Positions 25,999-34,507 of a stretch of DNA of 64,000 nt are shown here, piece by piece (the stretch's first letter is position 1; the number at the start of each line of letters is the position of its first letter). The notes beneath the pieces were generated by a model. The model searched no databases. It saw only the letters and a list, made by a program, of their open reading frames with translations, and was not told where the DNA came from. A program made the position numbers and the translations under genes. Source of the stretch: Parvularcula sp039818345 (lineage in GTDB: Bacteria > Pseudomonadota > Alphaproteobacteria > Caulobacterales > Parvularculaceae); the NCBI GenBank assembly GCA_039818345.1, contig JBCBUC010000007.1, positions 62,001-126,000 of the forward strand, read 5' to 3'.

Positions 25999-26775
25999 GT
26001 GTCCAACCTAGATAGCAAAGTGTGCCTCGTGACGGGAGGTTCCTCCGGGATTGGTGCTGCGGTTGCTACAGCGTTCGCCAATAGAGGTGATCGAGTTGTG
26101 ATCGCTGATATCCAAGACGATACTGGGATCAGCTTGGCTAAAACACTTGATGCGGATTATTATCATCTGGACGTTACGGATTTGATGGCTTGGACGGACT
26201 GCGTTGATAACACTGTCTCTAAGTTTGGTCGATTAGATGTCGTTGTGAACAATGCTGGAATCTTCCGAGGGGGAACGGTAGAGGAAGTTGATCTTGCAGA
26301 CTGGAACCACGTTCTGGCGGTCAACGTTACCGGCATGATGTTTGGTTGTAAGGAAGCCATCCGTATCATGAAGGAAAATCCCGGCGGACCAGCGGGATCG
26401 ATCATCAACGTATCCTCGATTGCTGGGCTGCGTGGTCTTGCATCGGGCGTGGCCTACTGTACGTCTAAAGGGGCCTCGACCCTTCTCACCAAGTCTGTCG
26501 CGCTCCATTGTGCTCGCGAATACAAAACGATCAGATGTAATTCCGTACATCCGGGCGCCATTGATACGCCGATGAACCAAGCTGCCTTTGATGCGTCCGC
26601 AGACCCTAAAGGCATGCGAGATTTCTTTGAGTCGATTCAACCAATCGGCCGAATGATCACCGCAAAGGAAGTGGCTGATGGTGTCGTCTTCCTTGCAAGC
26701 GATGACGCAAGCTCGATCAATGGAACAGAACTTGTGATTGACGGTGGCTGGATGGCAGCGCCCAATCCTCTGTAA
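25999..26775 (+). CDS. Short-chain dehydrogenase, 3(17)beta-hydroxysteroid dehydrogenase-like
   Basis: Classical SDR, 258 residues from the GTG at 25999 (GGAG seven bases before). TGGSSGIG at 12-19, NNAG at 84-87, Tyr153-X3-Lys157 (YCTSK), and VALHCAREYKTIRCNSVHPG as in the SDR at 22355. The open frame runs back to 25777 but crosses the terminator, so the longer form is rejected. Twelve bases before the reductase gene, so the two are co-transcribed. Confidence 0.92.
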   Translation: MSNLDSKVCLVTGGSSGIGAAVATAFANRGDRVVIADIQDDTGISLAKTLDADYYHLDVTDLMAWTDCVDNTVSKFGRLDVVVNNAGIFRGGTVEEVDLADWNHVLAVNVTGMMFGCKEAIRIMKENPGGPAGSIINVSSIAGLRGLASGVAYCTSKGASTLLTKSVALHCAREYKTIRCNSVHPGAIDTPMNQAAFDASADPKGMRDFFESIQPIGRMITAKEVADGVVFLASDDASSINGTELVIDGGWMAAPNPL

Positions 26776-26787
26776 GGGGAGAGACAA

Positions 26788-27789
26788 ATGACACGAAATA
26801 GACAGTGGTTGATCAACGATCGTCCGATTGGGCGGCCCTTGGCCGACGGAGACTTCAAGAAGGTTGAGACTGAGGTTCCAGAAGTTGGACCTGGCGACGT
26901 CTTGGTCAAGACGGAATACTTAGGTTTCGACCCAGCGCAAAAGGGTTGGATGGAGAACATCGGCGGTTACGTTGCGCCCACCGAGATCGGTGAGGTTATG
27001 CGCGCGTCCGGTGTTGGAGAAGTGGTTGAGTCCCGTGATCCTGGCTTTTCGGCTGGTGATAAAGTTCATGGTATGCTGCGTTGGCAAGACTTTGCATCTG
27101 TACCTGGTACGGAGCTATTAAAGATTGATGACCATGATCTGCAGACGGCCCATCTGGGTGTGCTCGGAACCACAGGGTTGACTGCGTATTTTGGTCTCTT
27201 GCGCCACGGCCGACCTCTGCCTGGCGATACGGTGGTGGTTTCGGGTGCGGCAGGCGCCACGGGCTCGATCGTTGGCCAAATTGCTAATTTATCGGGATGC
27301 CGGACGATTGGTATCGCGGGTGGAGCAGAAAAGTGTCAGTGGTTACAGGATGATGTGGGGTATGACGATGTTATTGACTATAAAAACGATAGTGTGTTTC
27401 GCAAGTTAAAGGAAATCTCCCCGCAGTCTGTTGATGTGTTCTATGATAATGTGGGAGGTACTATTCTCAATGACGTCTTGGCTCACATTGATATGCATGC
27501 ACGCGTCGTTATCTGCGGCGGTATCTCCCGTTATGAGCGTGGTCAAATGCCAGCTGGTCCGGAGAACTACTTCAACCTCATCTTCAAGCGAGCCACCATG
27601 TCAGGCTTCATTGTGATCGACTACACGGCGGAGTACCCTGAAGCGCGTAAGCGCTTGAGCCAGTGGATCCGGGATGGAAAAATCTCCTACAAAGAGGATA
27701 TCCAGTCGGGCTTTGATAACATTCCGACAACGCTGATGCGCCTCTTCAGTGGAAAGAATTTCGGCAAGCAGATCCTCAAGATGGACTAG
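26788..27789 (+). CDS. Zinc-free MDR-family NADP-dependent oxidoreductase
   Basis: A 333-residue medium-chain reductase of the CurA / prostaglandin-reductase (leukotriene B4 dehydrogenase) type, which reduces alkene double bonds next to a carbonyl. Residues 1-120 are the GroES-like part (FDPAQKGWM as in this class, no zinc ligands). The Rossmann part has SGAAGATGSIVGQIA and FYDNVGG. GGGGAG precedes the ATG. Likely saturates an enone or enoyl intermediate in this cluster. Confidence 0.9.
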   Translation: MTRNRQWLINDRPIGRPLADGDFKKVETEVPEVGPGDVLVKTEYLGFDPAQKGWMENIGGYVAPTEIGEVMRASGVGEVVESRDPGFSAGDKVHGMLRWQDFASVPGTELLKIDDHDLQTAHLGVLGTTGLTAYFGLLRHGRPLPGDTVVVSGAAGATGSIVGQIANLSGCRTIGIAGGAEKCQWLQDDVGYDDVIDYKNDSVFRKLKEISPQSVDVFYDNVGGTILNDVLAHIDMHARVVICGGISRYERGQMPAGPENYFNLIFKRATMSGFIVIDYTAEYPEARKRLSQWIRDGKISYKEDIQSGFDNIPTTLMRLFSGKNFGKQILKMD

Positions 27790-27983
27790 AGTGCGCTTCG
27801 GCGATATTTTTTGGACCGCTAAAGCGAAAGTCTGGCGACGATCGTCATATCACTTGGGAGGCTCCATCACGAAGCTGAAGGGATTGCTCACAACGTTTGC
27901 AATTCGCGGTTGGCATTCACGCCGCAGCACCTTGTACAAGATCGCACGGAACGCGACGCCCGTTTCACCAAAGGCAGTTCACG
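27790..27983 (-). other. Convergent intergenic gap with possible decayed reading frame
   Basis: Between the MDR gene and a convergent acyl-CoA dehydrogenase gene. On the minus strand about 40 codons without a start read FGETGVAFRAILYKVL, continue RREC...RIANVVSN and finish EPPK before a stop at about 27858. It reads like a protein C-terminus, but I cannot assign a family. No hairpin terminator is clear. Confidence 0.25.
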
Positions 27984-29180
27984 TTAGCATATCGAATTCC
28001 TCGATTCCGCTTGGGAATCGGCTCTCCGTTCGAGCGCCTTTCTCTTGATTTTCTTCGCGATTGACCATTTGTGGACTTCTGTCGGCCCATCGTAGACCCT
28101 GAAAGCCCTCAGCTCACGGAAGGCCTGTTCAACGATTGTATCGCCCGACACTCCGCTTCCGCCCATCACCTGGACACACCGGTCGGCGACTTGGAACAGG
28201 GCTTCCGACACAGCCACTTTCGCCATCGAGCTTTCGAGAAGACCAAGCTCCCCCTGATCGAGGACATCGGCACACCAATCGATTGTCAGCCGACATTGCT
28301 CAAGTGAGATCTTATTCTCGGCGAGCATAAATCCGACCCCTTCGTGGTCTACAAGGAGCTTTCCGAAAGCCTCACGCGACACAGCATAGTCTTCTGCAAT
28401 TTCCTGGGCGCGTTCACAGGTGCCGAGCCAGCGCATGCAATGAGTGAGGCGTGCGGGTGCCAACCGAACTTGGGCGTAACGGAAGCCTTCTCCGCTTTCG
28501 CCGAGCATTTGGTCGGCGGGGATGCGTAGGTCCGAAATTGCCACGATGGCATGCCCACCAGGCATCGACGAGTCGATTGTATCTAAGATTCGTTCGATCT
28601 TGATCGCGGGGTTTGGAAGATCGACCAAGAACATGCACGCGCCGTCGCTAGAAGCGGCCATAACGATCCCGATATCTGCACCATCCGCCCCCGTGATGAA
28701 GGCTTTTCGCCCGTTGACGACCCAATGATTTCCATCGAGGACCGCGGTCGTCTTCATCATCGAGGGGTCTGAACCAGCACCGCCGTCGGCTGCGGGTTCG
28801 GTCATGAAGAATGCAGATCGTGCACGTCCTTTAACTAATGGTGTCAGGAAACGTTGCTTGATCTCCTCGGATCCAACCTTGCCCAAGAGGTACATGTTCC
28901 CCTCATCGGGGGCGAAGGTGTTGCAGGCGACAGGTCCAAGCGGTGACAAGCCCGTTTTCCTGAGAACCAGCGCCGTTTCCTTGTGGGAAAGGTGATTGCC
29001 ATCGCCGAGGATGTGGGGGGTCAAAACGCCCGCCGACCGCGCATGACGCCGCATCTCGTGTACAAGTTCGTCGCTCGGACCGTGGGTGCCGCAGCGCGGA
29101 TCCTTTTCATAGGGAACGACCACGGTGCGGACGAACTGCTCAACGCGCCCGGCGATTTCAATTGCACGTTCTGAAGTCAT
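27984..29180 (-). CDS. Acyl-CoA dehydrogenase, ACAD10/ACAD11-like
   Basis: A flavoprotein of 398 residues with normal dehydrogenase architecture (MTEPAADGGAGSDPS substrate/FAD loop near 127; QVMGGSGVSGDTIVEQ near 335). At the place where most family members carry the catalytic Glu (YEGT), it has Asp364 in YDGPTEVHK, the wording of the ACAD10/ACAD11 group. It lies 110 bp after an APH-type kinase gene, the same partner that is fused or linked to that group elsewhere. There the kinase phosphorylates a 4-hydroxyacyl-CoA and the flavoprotein removes phosphate. I infer that role here. Confidence 0.88.
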   Translation of the reverse strand: MTSERAIEIAGRVEQFVRTVVVPYEKDPRCGTHGPSDELVHEMRRHARSAGVLTPHILGDGNHLSHKETALVLRKTGLSPLGPVACNTFAPDEGNMYLLGKVGSEEIKQRFLTPLVKGRARSAFFMTEPAADGGAGSDPSMMKTTAVLDGNHWVVNGRKAFITGADGADIGIVMAASSDGACMFLVDLPNPAIKIERILDTIDSSMPGGHAIVAISDLRIPADQMLGESGEGFRYAQVRLAPARLTHCMRWLGTCERAQEIAEDYAVSREAFGKLLVDHEGVGFMLAENKISLEQCRLTIDWCADVLDQGELGLLESSMAKVAVSEALFQVADRCVQVMGGSGVSGDTIVEQAFRELRAFRVYDGPTEVHKWSIAKKIKRKALERRADSQAESRNSIC

Positions 29181-29290
29181 ATTCGCTATCCTTGACCTGT
29201 CAGTGTCGACCGAACTCGCGATCTCTTCGGCGAAGGCTATCGATGCCAGATGCCCGTCGCTGCTATCACTACCCTTAGTCGCCCAACCGC

Positions 29291-30325
29291 CTAAGCGCTA
29301 GTTGCTGCCCAGGCGGCTTCGGCGAGTTCGTCGAGATGCGCGACGAGGCTCTCGGCTTGATCACTTGAGGCGTTGCCTTTGGCCAAGCGGCCTTTAATCC
29401 CGTGCACGATGGCCGCAAAGCGGAATAAGTTGAACGCTTTGAAGAAGCGGAGATTATCTATCTGTCCACGACCCGTTTTCTGACAGTACCAGTCAATGTA
29501 TTCTTCCTCGGTTGGAATTCCGTGAGCCTCAAGATCAACGCCGAGAAGACCAGCAGGGAGGGCTTGGGGCATCTGGTAGGTCATGAGATGGTAGGTGAAG
29601 TCCGCGAGCGGATGGCCAAGGGTCGAAAGTTCCCAATCCAAGACGGCGATCACCTTCGGCTCTCTTGGGTGAAATATGAGGTTATCGCAGCGAAAGTCTC
29701 CGTGGACGATGGATGTACTATCATCAGTACCAGGAAGGTGCTGCGGTAGCCATTCGACCAAGCGATCCATTGGTGCGAGCCGACCAGCAACCTCATCATC
29801 TAGATATTGCCGTGACCAAAGCCCCACCTGCCGAGTGATATAACCGCCGATTTTGCCGTAGTCGCGCAAATCGGCTTCATCGAGATCAACTGCGTGAAGA
29901 GCGGCGATCGTCTCGTTCATCGCGCGGTAGTATGATCGCCGATCAGTCTTGGGTATATCCGGCAAAGTGGGGTCCCAGAAGATCCTACCGTGCACCATGT
30001 CCATGATGAAGAAGCTCGACCCGATAACAGAGGTGTCCTGACAAAGCGCGTGCACACGTGGCACCGGTACACTTTGGTTTTGAAGGGCGCTCATCACGCG
30101 GAACTCACGTTCAATTGCGTGGGCGCCCCTAAGGAGTTCACCCATCGGCTTCCGCCTCAGCACATACTCGGCATCGGGAGTCTGAAGCTGATAGGTTGGA
30201 TTGGATTGGCCGCCAGAGAACTTGCGTGCCGTCAGGGTGCCTTTGAACCCTCGCACATTGTTCACCATCCATGTCGCTAGGCGATCGAGCGGCAGCTGGT
30301 CGGTGCTGACTTCGACCGTCGACAT
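29291..30325 (-). CDS. APH-family phosphotransferase (ACAD10/11 N-domain-like)
   Basis: Kinase-fold protein of 344 residues from the ATG at 30325 (MSTVEV; the frame opens four codons earlier). The Brenner motif HGDFRCDN is at 208-215 with catalytic Asp210, and the metal-binding DWE at 230-232 within VLDWELSTLGHPLADF. This is the subgroup paired with acyl-CoA dehydrogenases (LvaA of levulinate catabolism, human ACAD10/11), not antibiotic kinases. It precedes such a dehydrogenase in the same direction. Proposed job: phosphorylation of 4-hydroxyacyl-CoA. Confidence 0.88.
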   Translation of the reverse strand: MSTVEVSTDQLPLDRLATWMVNNVRGFKGTLTARKFSGGQSNPTYQLQTPDAEYVLRRKPMGELLRGAHAIEREFRVMSALQNQSVPVPRVHALCQDTSVIGSSFFIMDMVHGRIFWDPTLPDIPKTDRRSYYRAMNETIAALHAVDLDEADLRDYGKIGGYITRQVGLWSRQYLDDEVAGRLAPMDRLVEWLPQHLPGTDDSTSIVHGDFRCDNLIFHPREPKVIAVLDWELSTLGHPLADFTYHLMTYQMPQALPAGLLGVDLEAHGIPTEEEYIDWYCQKTGRGQIDNLRFFKAFNLFRFAAIVHGIKGRLAKGNASSDQAESLVAHLDELAEAAWAATSA

Positions 30326-30475
30326 ACCCGCCTCCAAAACGCGCGATCCAGCTATTGGCTAACATCACCAAGGCCAGAAGGGAACTATGACAGCTAGGAG
30401 GCTAAGGCTCTTGCGTCGATGGCTACGCTTGAACAAGTAAACATCGCCGAATGTGGAACCAAAAGCGGGGAACCA

Positions 30476-31249
30476 ATGTCGCTGTCTATTGATTTGTCAG
30501 GTCGTGTGGTCATGGTCACCGGGGCCTCATCGGGTCTCGGTGCGCATTTCGCGAAAACAGCAGCTGCTGCTGGTGCGAAGGTGGTCGTGGCGGCCCGCCG
30601 GGTTGATCGCCTAGAAGCACTCGCCAAGGATCTCCAGGACGGCGGCGCTGAGGCGATTGCCGTACCGATGGATGTTGCCGACGAGAACAGCATCATCGCC
30701 GCCTATGATGAGGCCGAGACGTCCCTTGGCCCCGTCGATAGCGTCATTGCAAATGCGGGGATGAACATATCAGGCTTGGCCACAAACACTGCCGCCGAAG
30801 AATTTGATCAGGTCATGAACGTGAATCTGCGCGGCGTCTTTCTGACAGCGCGCGAGGCGGCGAAGCGTATGATCGACGCTGGATCTCAAGAACGCGAACA
30901 CGGACGAATTGTTCTGATCGGCTCCATCATGTCGACATCGGTCGGGCCGGGGTTGGCTGCTTACTGCGCGTCAAAGGCTGGACTGGAACAGCTCGGCAGA
31001 GTCTTAGCGGCAGAGTGGGTGCGGCAAGGCATCAGCGTCAATACCGTCCGTCCCGGATACATTTTGACAGAGCTTGGTGATGGTTTCCTGGAGTCAGAAG
31101 CCGGTCAGGAGTTCATCAAGGCCTTCCCACGCCAGCGCCTTATGGAAGCGAGTGATCTTGATCACATCGTTTTCCATCTCCTGTCAGACGCTGGTCGCCG
31201 AACCACTGGCGCCGTGTTTACGCTCGATGACGGGCAGACGCTGGTTTAA
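30476..31249 (+). CDS. Short-chain dehydrogenase/reductase
   Basis: Classical SDR, 257 residues from ATG 30476 (GGGGAA upstream; the frame opens at 30419 without a ribosome site). TGASSGLG at 15-22, NAGM at 93-96, Tyr163-X3-Lys167 (YCASK), and tail TGAVFTLDDGQTLV. It lies alone on the + strand between the leftward kinase and CoA ligase genes; its stop is 4 bp from the ligase stop. It could provide the hydroxyacyl/ketoacyl step of the 4-hydroxyacid branch, as LvaD does in levulinate clusters. Confidence 0.9.
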   Translation: MSLSIDLSGRVVMVTGASSGLGAHFAKTAAAAGAKVVVAARRVDRLEALAKDLQDGGAEAIAVPMDVADENSIIAAYDEAETSLGPVDSVIANAGMNISGLATNTAAEEFDQVMNVNLRGVFLTAREAAKRMIDAGSQEREHGRIVLIGSIMSTSVGPGLAAYCASKAGLEQLGRVLAAEWVRQGISVNTVRPGYILTELGDGFLESEAGQEFIKAFPRQRLMEASDLDHIVFHLLSDAGRRTTGAVFTLDDGQTLV

Positions 31250-31253
31250 CAGA

Positions 31254-32837
31254 TTAGTTTACTGACCGATCATTCTCTGACCAGTACCGGGATCGCAATT
31301 CGCGGCGGAGGATCTTGCCGGATGGATTACGGGGTAGGCTGTCGACAAAATCGACGGACTTAGGACATTTATAGGCCGCGATCTGGCTACGAGCGTAGTC
31401 CATGATGTCTTGATCGGTTACCGTGGCGCCGTCCGCTTTCACAACGCATGCCTTCACTGCTTCGCCCCATTTTTGGTCTGGCACACCGATGACGGCCACG
31501 TCAGAGATTCCGGGGTACCCGTAAATCGCGTTCTCGACCTCAGCAGGATAGATGTTTTCGCCGCCGGAAATGATCATGTCTTTGACCCGATCATGGATAT
31601 ACACGAAGCCGTCTTCATCAAGATAACCAGCGTCTCCTGTACGAAGCCATCCGTCTTCAGATAGTGTTTTGGATGTAGCCTCAGGCAGGTTCCAATAACC
31701 GTTCATGTTCATCACGGAGCGGGTGGCAATCTCTCCGACCTCGCGCGGAGGAAGTTGGTTACCAGCTTCGTCAAGGATAGCGAGTTCAACATCTTGACGA
31801 GCTTTACCCGCTGAGCGCATGCGCTCATTGCCCTTCACGTCGTGATCTTCTGGGGACAGTACAACAATTGTGCCTGATGTCTCGGTCATGCCGTACATCT
31901 GGACAAAACCGCAGCCAAAGACGTCGATGCACTCTCGCAGGAGGTCCAGCGGGATCGGAGACGCTCCATAGAGCATGTAGCGGAGCTGCGAGTAATCGAC
32001 CTCCCGTGCCTTGGGGAGTCCGAGAATGAACTGCATAGCGGCAGGGACTAAAAAGAGTTTTGATATCTTGTACTGATCAATGAAGTCGAGGACCTGCACA
32101 GGATCAAAGTCCCTGGTGACCACACCAGTTGCGCCATGCGCGAGGCCCATGAGACCCCAGGCGGTGCCTCCTACATGAAAACACGGCATCGCAATTAAAC
32201 TGACGTCGTCTTCACCCCAGATGTCCCAGTCTTCCACCGGGTGGCGCAGCTTTCTAAGGTAGTTTTCAAGAAGTGCCCGATGCGACAAAATCGTGCCCTT
32301 TGGTCGCCCGGTGGTTCCTGATGTGTAGAGTTGGATCGCCGCATCATTGATCTTCGTCGAAATCGCTGGGTCTTTGGCTTCGAAAGTGCTTCGCCAACGA
32401 ACAAGATCTGATATCCCGCTATCATTGGTTTCGATACAGATGATATGTTCTACCGTGGGTGCCTCAGCACGGATGGCATCAAGGGCACCGAGAAACTCCG
32501 GTCCAACGAACAGCACACGCACTTGTGCGTCACTCAAGATATAAGCGACTTCTGGAGCCGCGAGACGCCAGTTGACGGGGCATGTCACGATGCCGGCCTT
32601 TGAACCCGCCATCAGAATTTCAAAGTAGAAGTGTGAGTTCTTTGCCAAGACCCCAATCCTCTCCCCCGGCTGGCAGCCCAGATGGAGGAGGCCCTGCGCT
32701 GTCTGCGAAGACCAACGATCGAGATCGCTGTACGTCATCACCTGACCTTCGAAGTGAAGCGCTGGCTTGTTGGGCTGGGCCTTGGCGTTGTGCCTTGCGA
32801 AATCAGCGATCGCTTCGGGAACAAAAGATGGGTCCAT
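31254..32837 (-). CDS. AMP-forming acyl-CoA ligase
   Basis: ANL-superfamily ligase (527 residues) that activates a carboxylic acid with ATP and CoA. Visible motifs: the P-loop-like QLYTSGTTGRPKG, YGMTETSG, the hinge/adenylate segment LRTGDAGYLDEDGF with DRVKDMIISGGENIYP, and the C-terminal catalytic Lys in PSGKILRREL. The frame opens at 32879, but the ATG at 32837 has GAGGAGG about a dozen bases upstream and gives the usual N-terminus. Divergent from the DUF35-thiolase pair. Confidence 0.92.
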   Translation of the reverse strand: MDPSFVPEAIADFARHNAKAQPNKPALHFEGQVMTYSDLDRWSSQTAQGLLHLGCQPGERIGVLAKNSHFYFEILMAGSKAGIVTCPVNWRLAAPEVAYILSDAQVRVLFVGPEFLGALDAIRAEAPTVEHIICIETNDSGISDLVRWRSTFEAKDPAISTKINDAAIQLYTSGTTGRPKGTILSHRALLENYLRKLRHPVEDWDIWGEDDVSLIAMPCFHVGGTAWGLMGLAHGATGVVTRDFDPVQVLDFIDQYKISKLFLVPAAMQFILGLPKAREVDYSQLRYMLYGASPIPLDLLRECIDVFGCGFVQMYGMTETSGTIVVLSPEDHDVKGNERMRSAGKARQDVELAILDEAGNQLPPREVGEIATRSVMNMNGYWNLPEATSKTLSEDGWLRTGDAGYLDEDGFVYIHDRVKDMIISGGENIYPAEVENAIYGYPGISDVAVIGVPDQKWGEAVKACVVKADGATVTDQDIMDYARSQIAAYKCPKSVDFVDSLPRNPSGKILRRELRSRYWSENDRSVN

Positions 32838-32928
32838 GGTGCAGGCGTCCTCCTCGTATCCTCTGAGCAGCTGCAACAAGTCAGAGGTGCCTTTTTAAGG
32901 CCGAGAAATACCATAGGGAAGTCTAACT

Positions 32929-33348
32929 GTGGATCATTTGATGTCTGGGACAAGTCATAGGGTTTGGCGGCTCAACGATGGACGTGTTGAGCTTTTCGGC
33001 GGTCGAGACCGCAGCACCGGTGTGATCACCTTCCCCATGCCCGAAGGTGGTGAGGCGGAACGGTATGATGAGGTCAGGCTTCAAAACACCGGTAAACTCT
33101 GGTCGTACACTGTTCAACGCTTTCCTCCAAAGTCGCCGCCTTTCCATGGGGTGACGGACAGGGACCAGTTCCAGCCTTTTGCCGTCGGTTATGTCGAGCT
33201 TGCCGGCCAAGTGATCGTTGAGTCGCGGATTGTCGTGGACGACTTTGACCGTCTTAAGATCGGCATACCTATGGAATTGACCACTGATCGTTTCACGTCT
33301 GGTGCTGATGGAAGCATAATCGAGACGTTTGCCTTCAAACCGGCATAA
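32929..33348 (+). CDS. DUF35 OB-fold acyl-CoA-associated protein
   Basis: A 139-residue protein of the DUF35 type (N-terminal rubredoxin-like knuckle plus OB fold) that partners thiolases, as ChsH2/Ltp2 partners do in steroid side-chain cleavage. The N-terminal knuckle here has no Cys, so zinc binding is lost; the OB core reads LWSYTVQRFPPKSPP, FAVGYVELAGQVIVESRIV. GTG at 32929 has AGGGAAG upstream; ATG 32941 is a weaker alternative. Eleven bases before the thiolase gene, so the two should form a complex. Confidence 0.8.
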   Translation: MDHLMSGTSHRVWRLNDGRVELFGGRDRSTGVITFPMPEGGEAERYDEVRLQNTGKLWSYTVQRFPPKSPPFHGVTDRDQFQPFAVGYVELAGQVIVESRIVVDDFDRLKIGIPMELTTDRFTSGADGSIIETFAFKPA

Positions 33349-33359
33349 GGAGCTATCCC

Positions 33360-34499
33360 ATGAGTGATGTTTATATCGTCGGTGCCGGGATTCATCCCTT
33401 TGGCCGGAGCGAGTTATCTGGGCTTGATCAGGGCGTTTTTGCTGTTCGTGAAGCCCTGGTGGATGCCGGTCTGACGTGGGAACAGATGCAATTTGCTTTT
33501 GGCGGCAGCATGGCGGCCGGTGACGCAGATGCGATGCTGCCGCGGCTTGGCCTTTCTGGTATGCAATTTATCAACGTCGCCAATGGCTGTGCCACTGGCG
33601 GCTCTTCCCTGTTGTCTGGGTACTGGGCGATCAAGTCGGGTGAGTTCGATATCGGGATCGCCGTTGGCTTTGATAAGCACCCCCGTGGAGCTTTCAACGC
33701 GATCCCAAGCGAAATGGGCTTACCGGATTGGTACGGTGAGAACGGCATGATGCTCACTACACAATTCTTTGCCATGAAGATCCGCCGCTACATGGACCAG
33801 CATGGCATCACAGAGGAAGCACTCGGTCTAGTCGCCGAGAAAGCCTTTCAGAATGGTTCGCTCACACCTCACGCCTGGCGACGCGACCCTGTTGATCTTG
33901 AGACGATTGCTAATTCTCCGATGATCAATGATCCGCTGACGAAATTCATGTTCTGCTCACCGTCCGAAGGTGGTGCGGCGCTTATCTTGGCAAGTGAGAA
34001 GACCGCACGGGCGCTTGGCCGAACCGACGCAAAGATTCTTGGCGCTGCGGTTCGTACACGGCCGGAAGGTTCGTTCGAAGTGTTCGCGCCATCCCTTGCT
34101 GTTGAGCGCGGCGAGGCGCCGACGGAGCTCGCGTCGAGGGCCGCTTTCCAGATGGCGGGCGTCGGTCCGGCAGACGTTGACGTTGCGCAGCTGCAAGACA
34201 CAGAATCAGGCGCTGAGGTCATGCATATGGCAGAAAATGGTTTCTGCCAGCATGGCGAGCAGGAGAAGTTGATCCGGGATGGAGCGACACGGCTCGATGG
34301 TAAGCTGCCGGTCAATACCGATGGGGGATGTCTCGCGTGCGGCGAGCCGATTGGTGCATCCGGGCTTCGTCAGGTGTATGAGAACGTCGTGCAGCTGCGT
34401 GGTGCTGCAGGTGAACGCCAAGTGGACAACGTTCGGGTGGCGTACAGTCAAGTCTACGGTGCACCGGGGCTCTCGGCCGTCTGTATACTCGGTAAGTAA
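33360..34499 (+). CDS. Thiolase-family protein (SCP-x/Ltp type)
   Basis: Thiolase fold, 379 residues, DUF35-partnered type. The nucleophile Cys77 is in NVANGCATGGSS. The late GHP catalytic motif of classical thiolases is changed to GEP (LACGEPIGASG near 325), while the final Cys is in SAVCILG. AAGGAG sits before the ATG. Members act as thiolases or as retro-aldolases in steroid and terpenoid side-chain removal; the His to Glu change makes me unsure which reaction is run. Confidence 0.88.
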   Translation: MSDVYIVGAGIHPFGRSELSGLDQGVFAVREALVDAGLTWEQMQFAFGGSMAAGDADAMLPRLGLSGMQFINVANGCATGGSSLLSGYWAIKSGEFDIGIAVGFDKHPRGAFNAIPSEMGLPDWYGENGMMLTTQFFAMKIRRYMDQHGITEEALGLVAEKAFQNGSLTPHAWRRDPVDLETIANSPMINDPLTKFMFCSPSEGGAALILASEKTARALGRTDAKILGAAVRTRPEGSFEVFAPSLAVERGEAPTELASRAAFQMAGVGPADVDVAQLQDTESGAEVMHMAENGFCQHGEQEKLIRDGATRLDGKLPVNTDGGCLACGEPIGASGLRQVYENVVQLRGAAGERQVDNVRVAYSQVYGAPGLSAVCILGK

Positions 34500-34507
34500 G
34501 AGCGCTC

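Noticed and set aside
29291..30325. Aminoglycoside resistance kinase
   Set aside because: The ACAD10/11-type wording and the acyl-CoA dehydrogenase neighbour point to CoA-ester metabolism.
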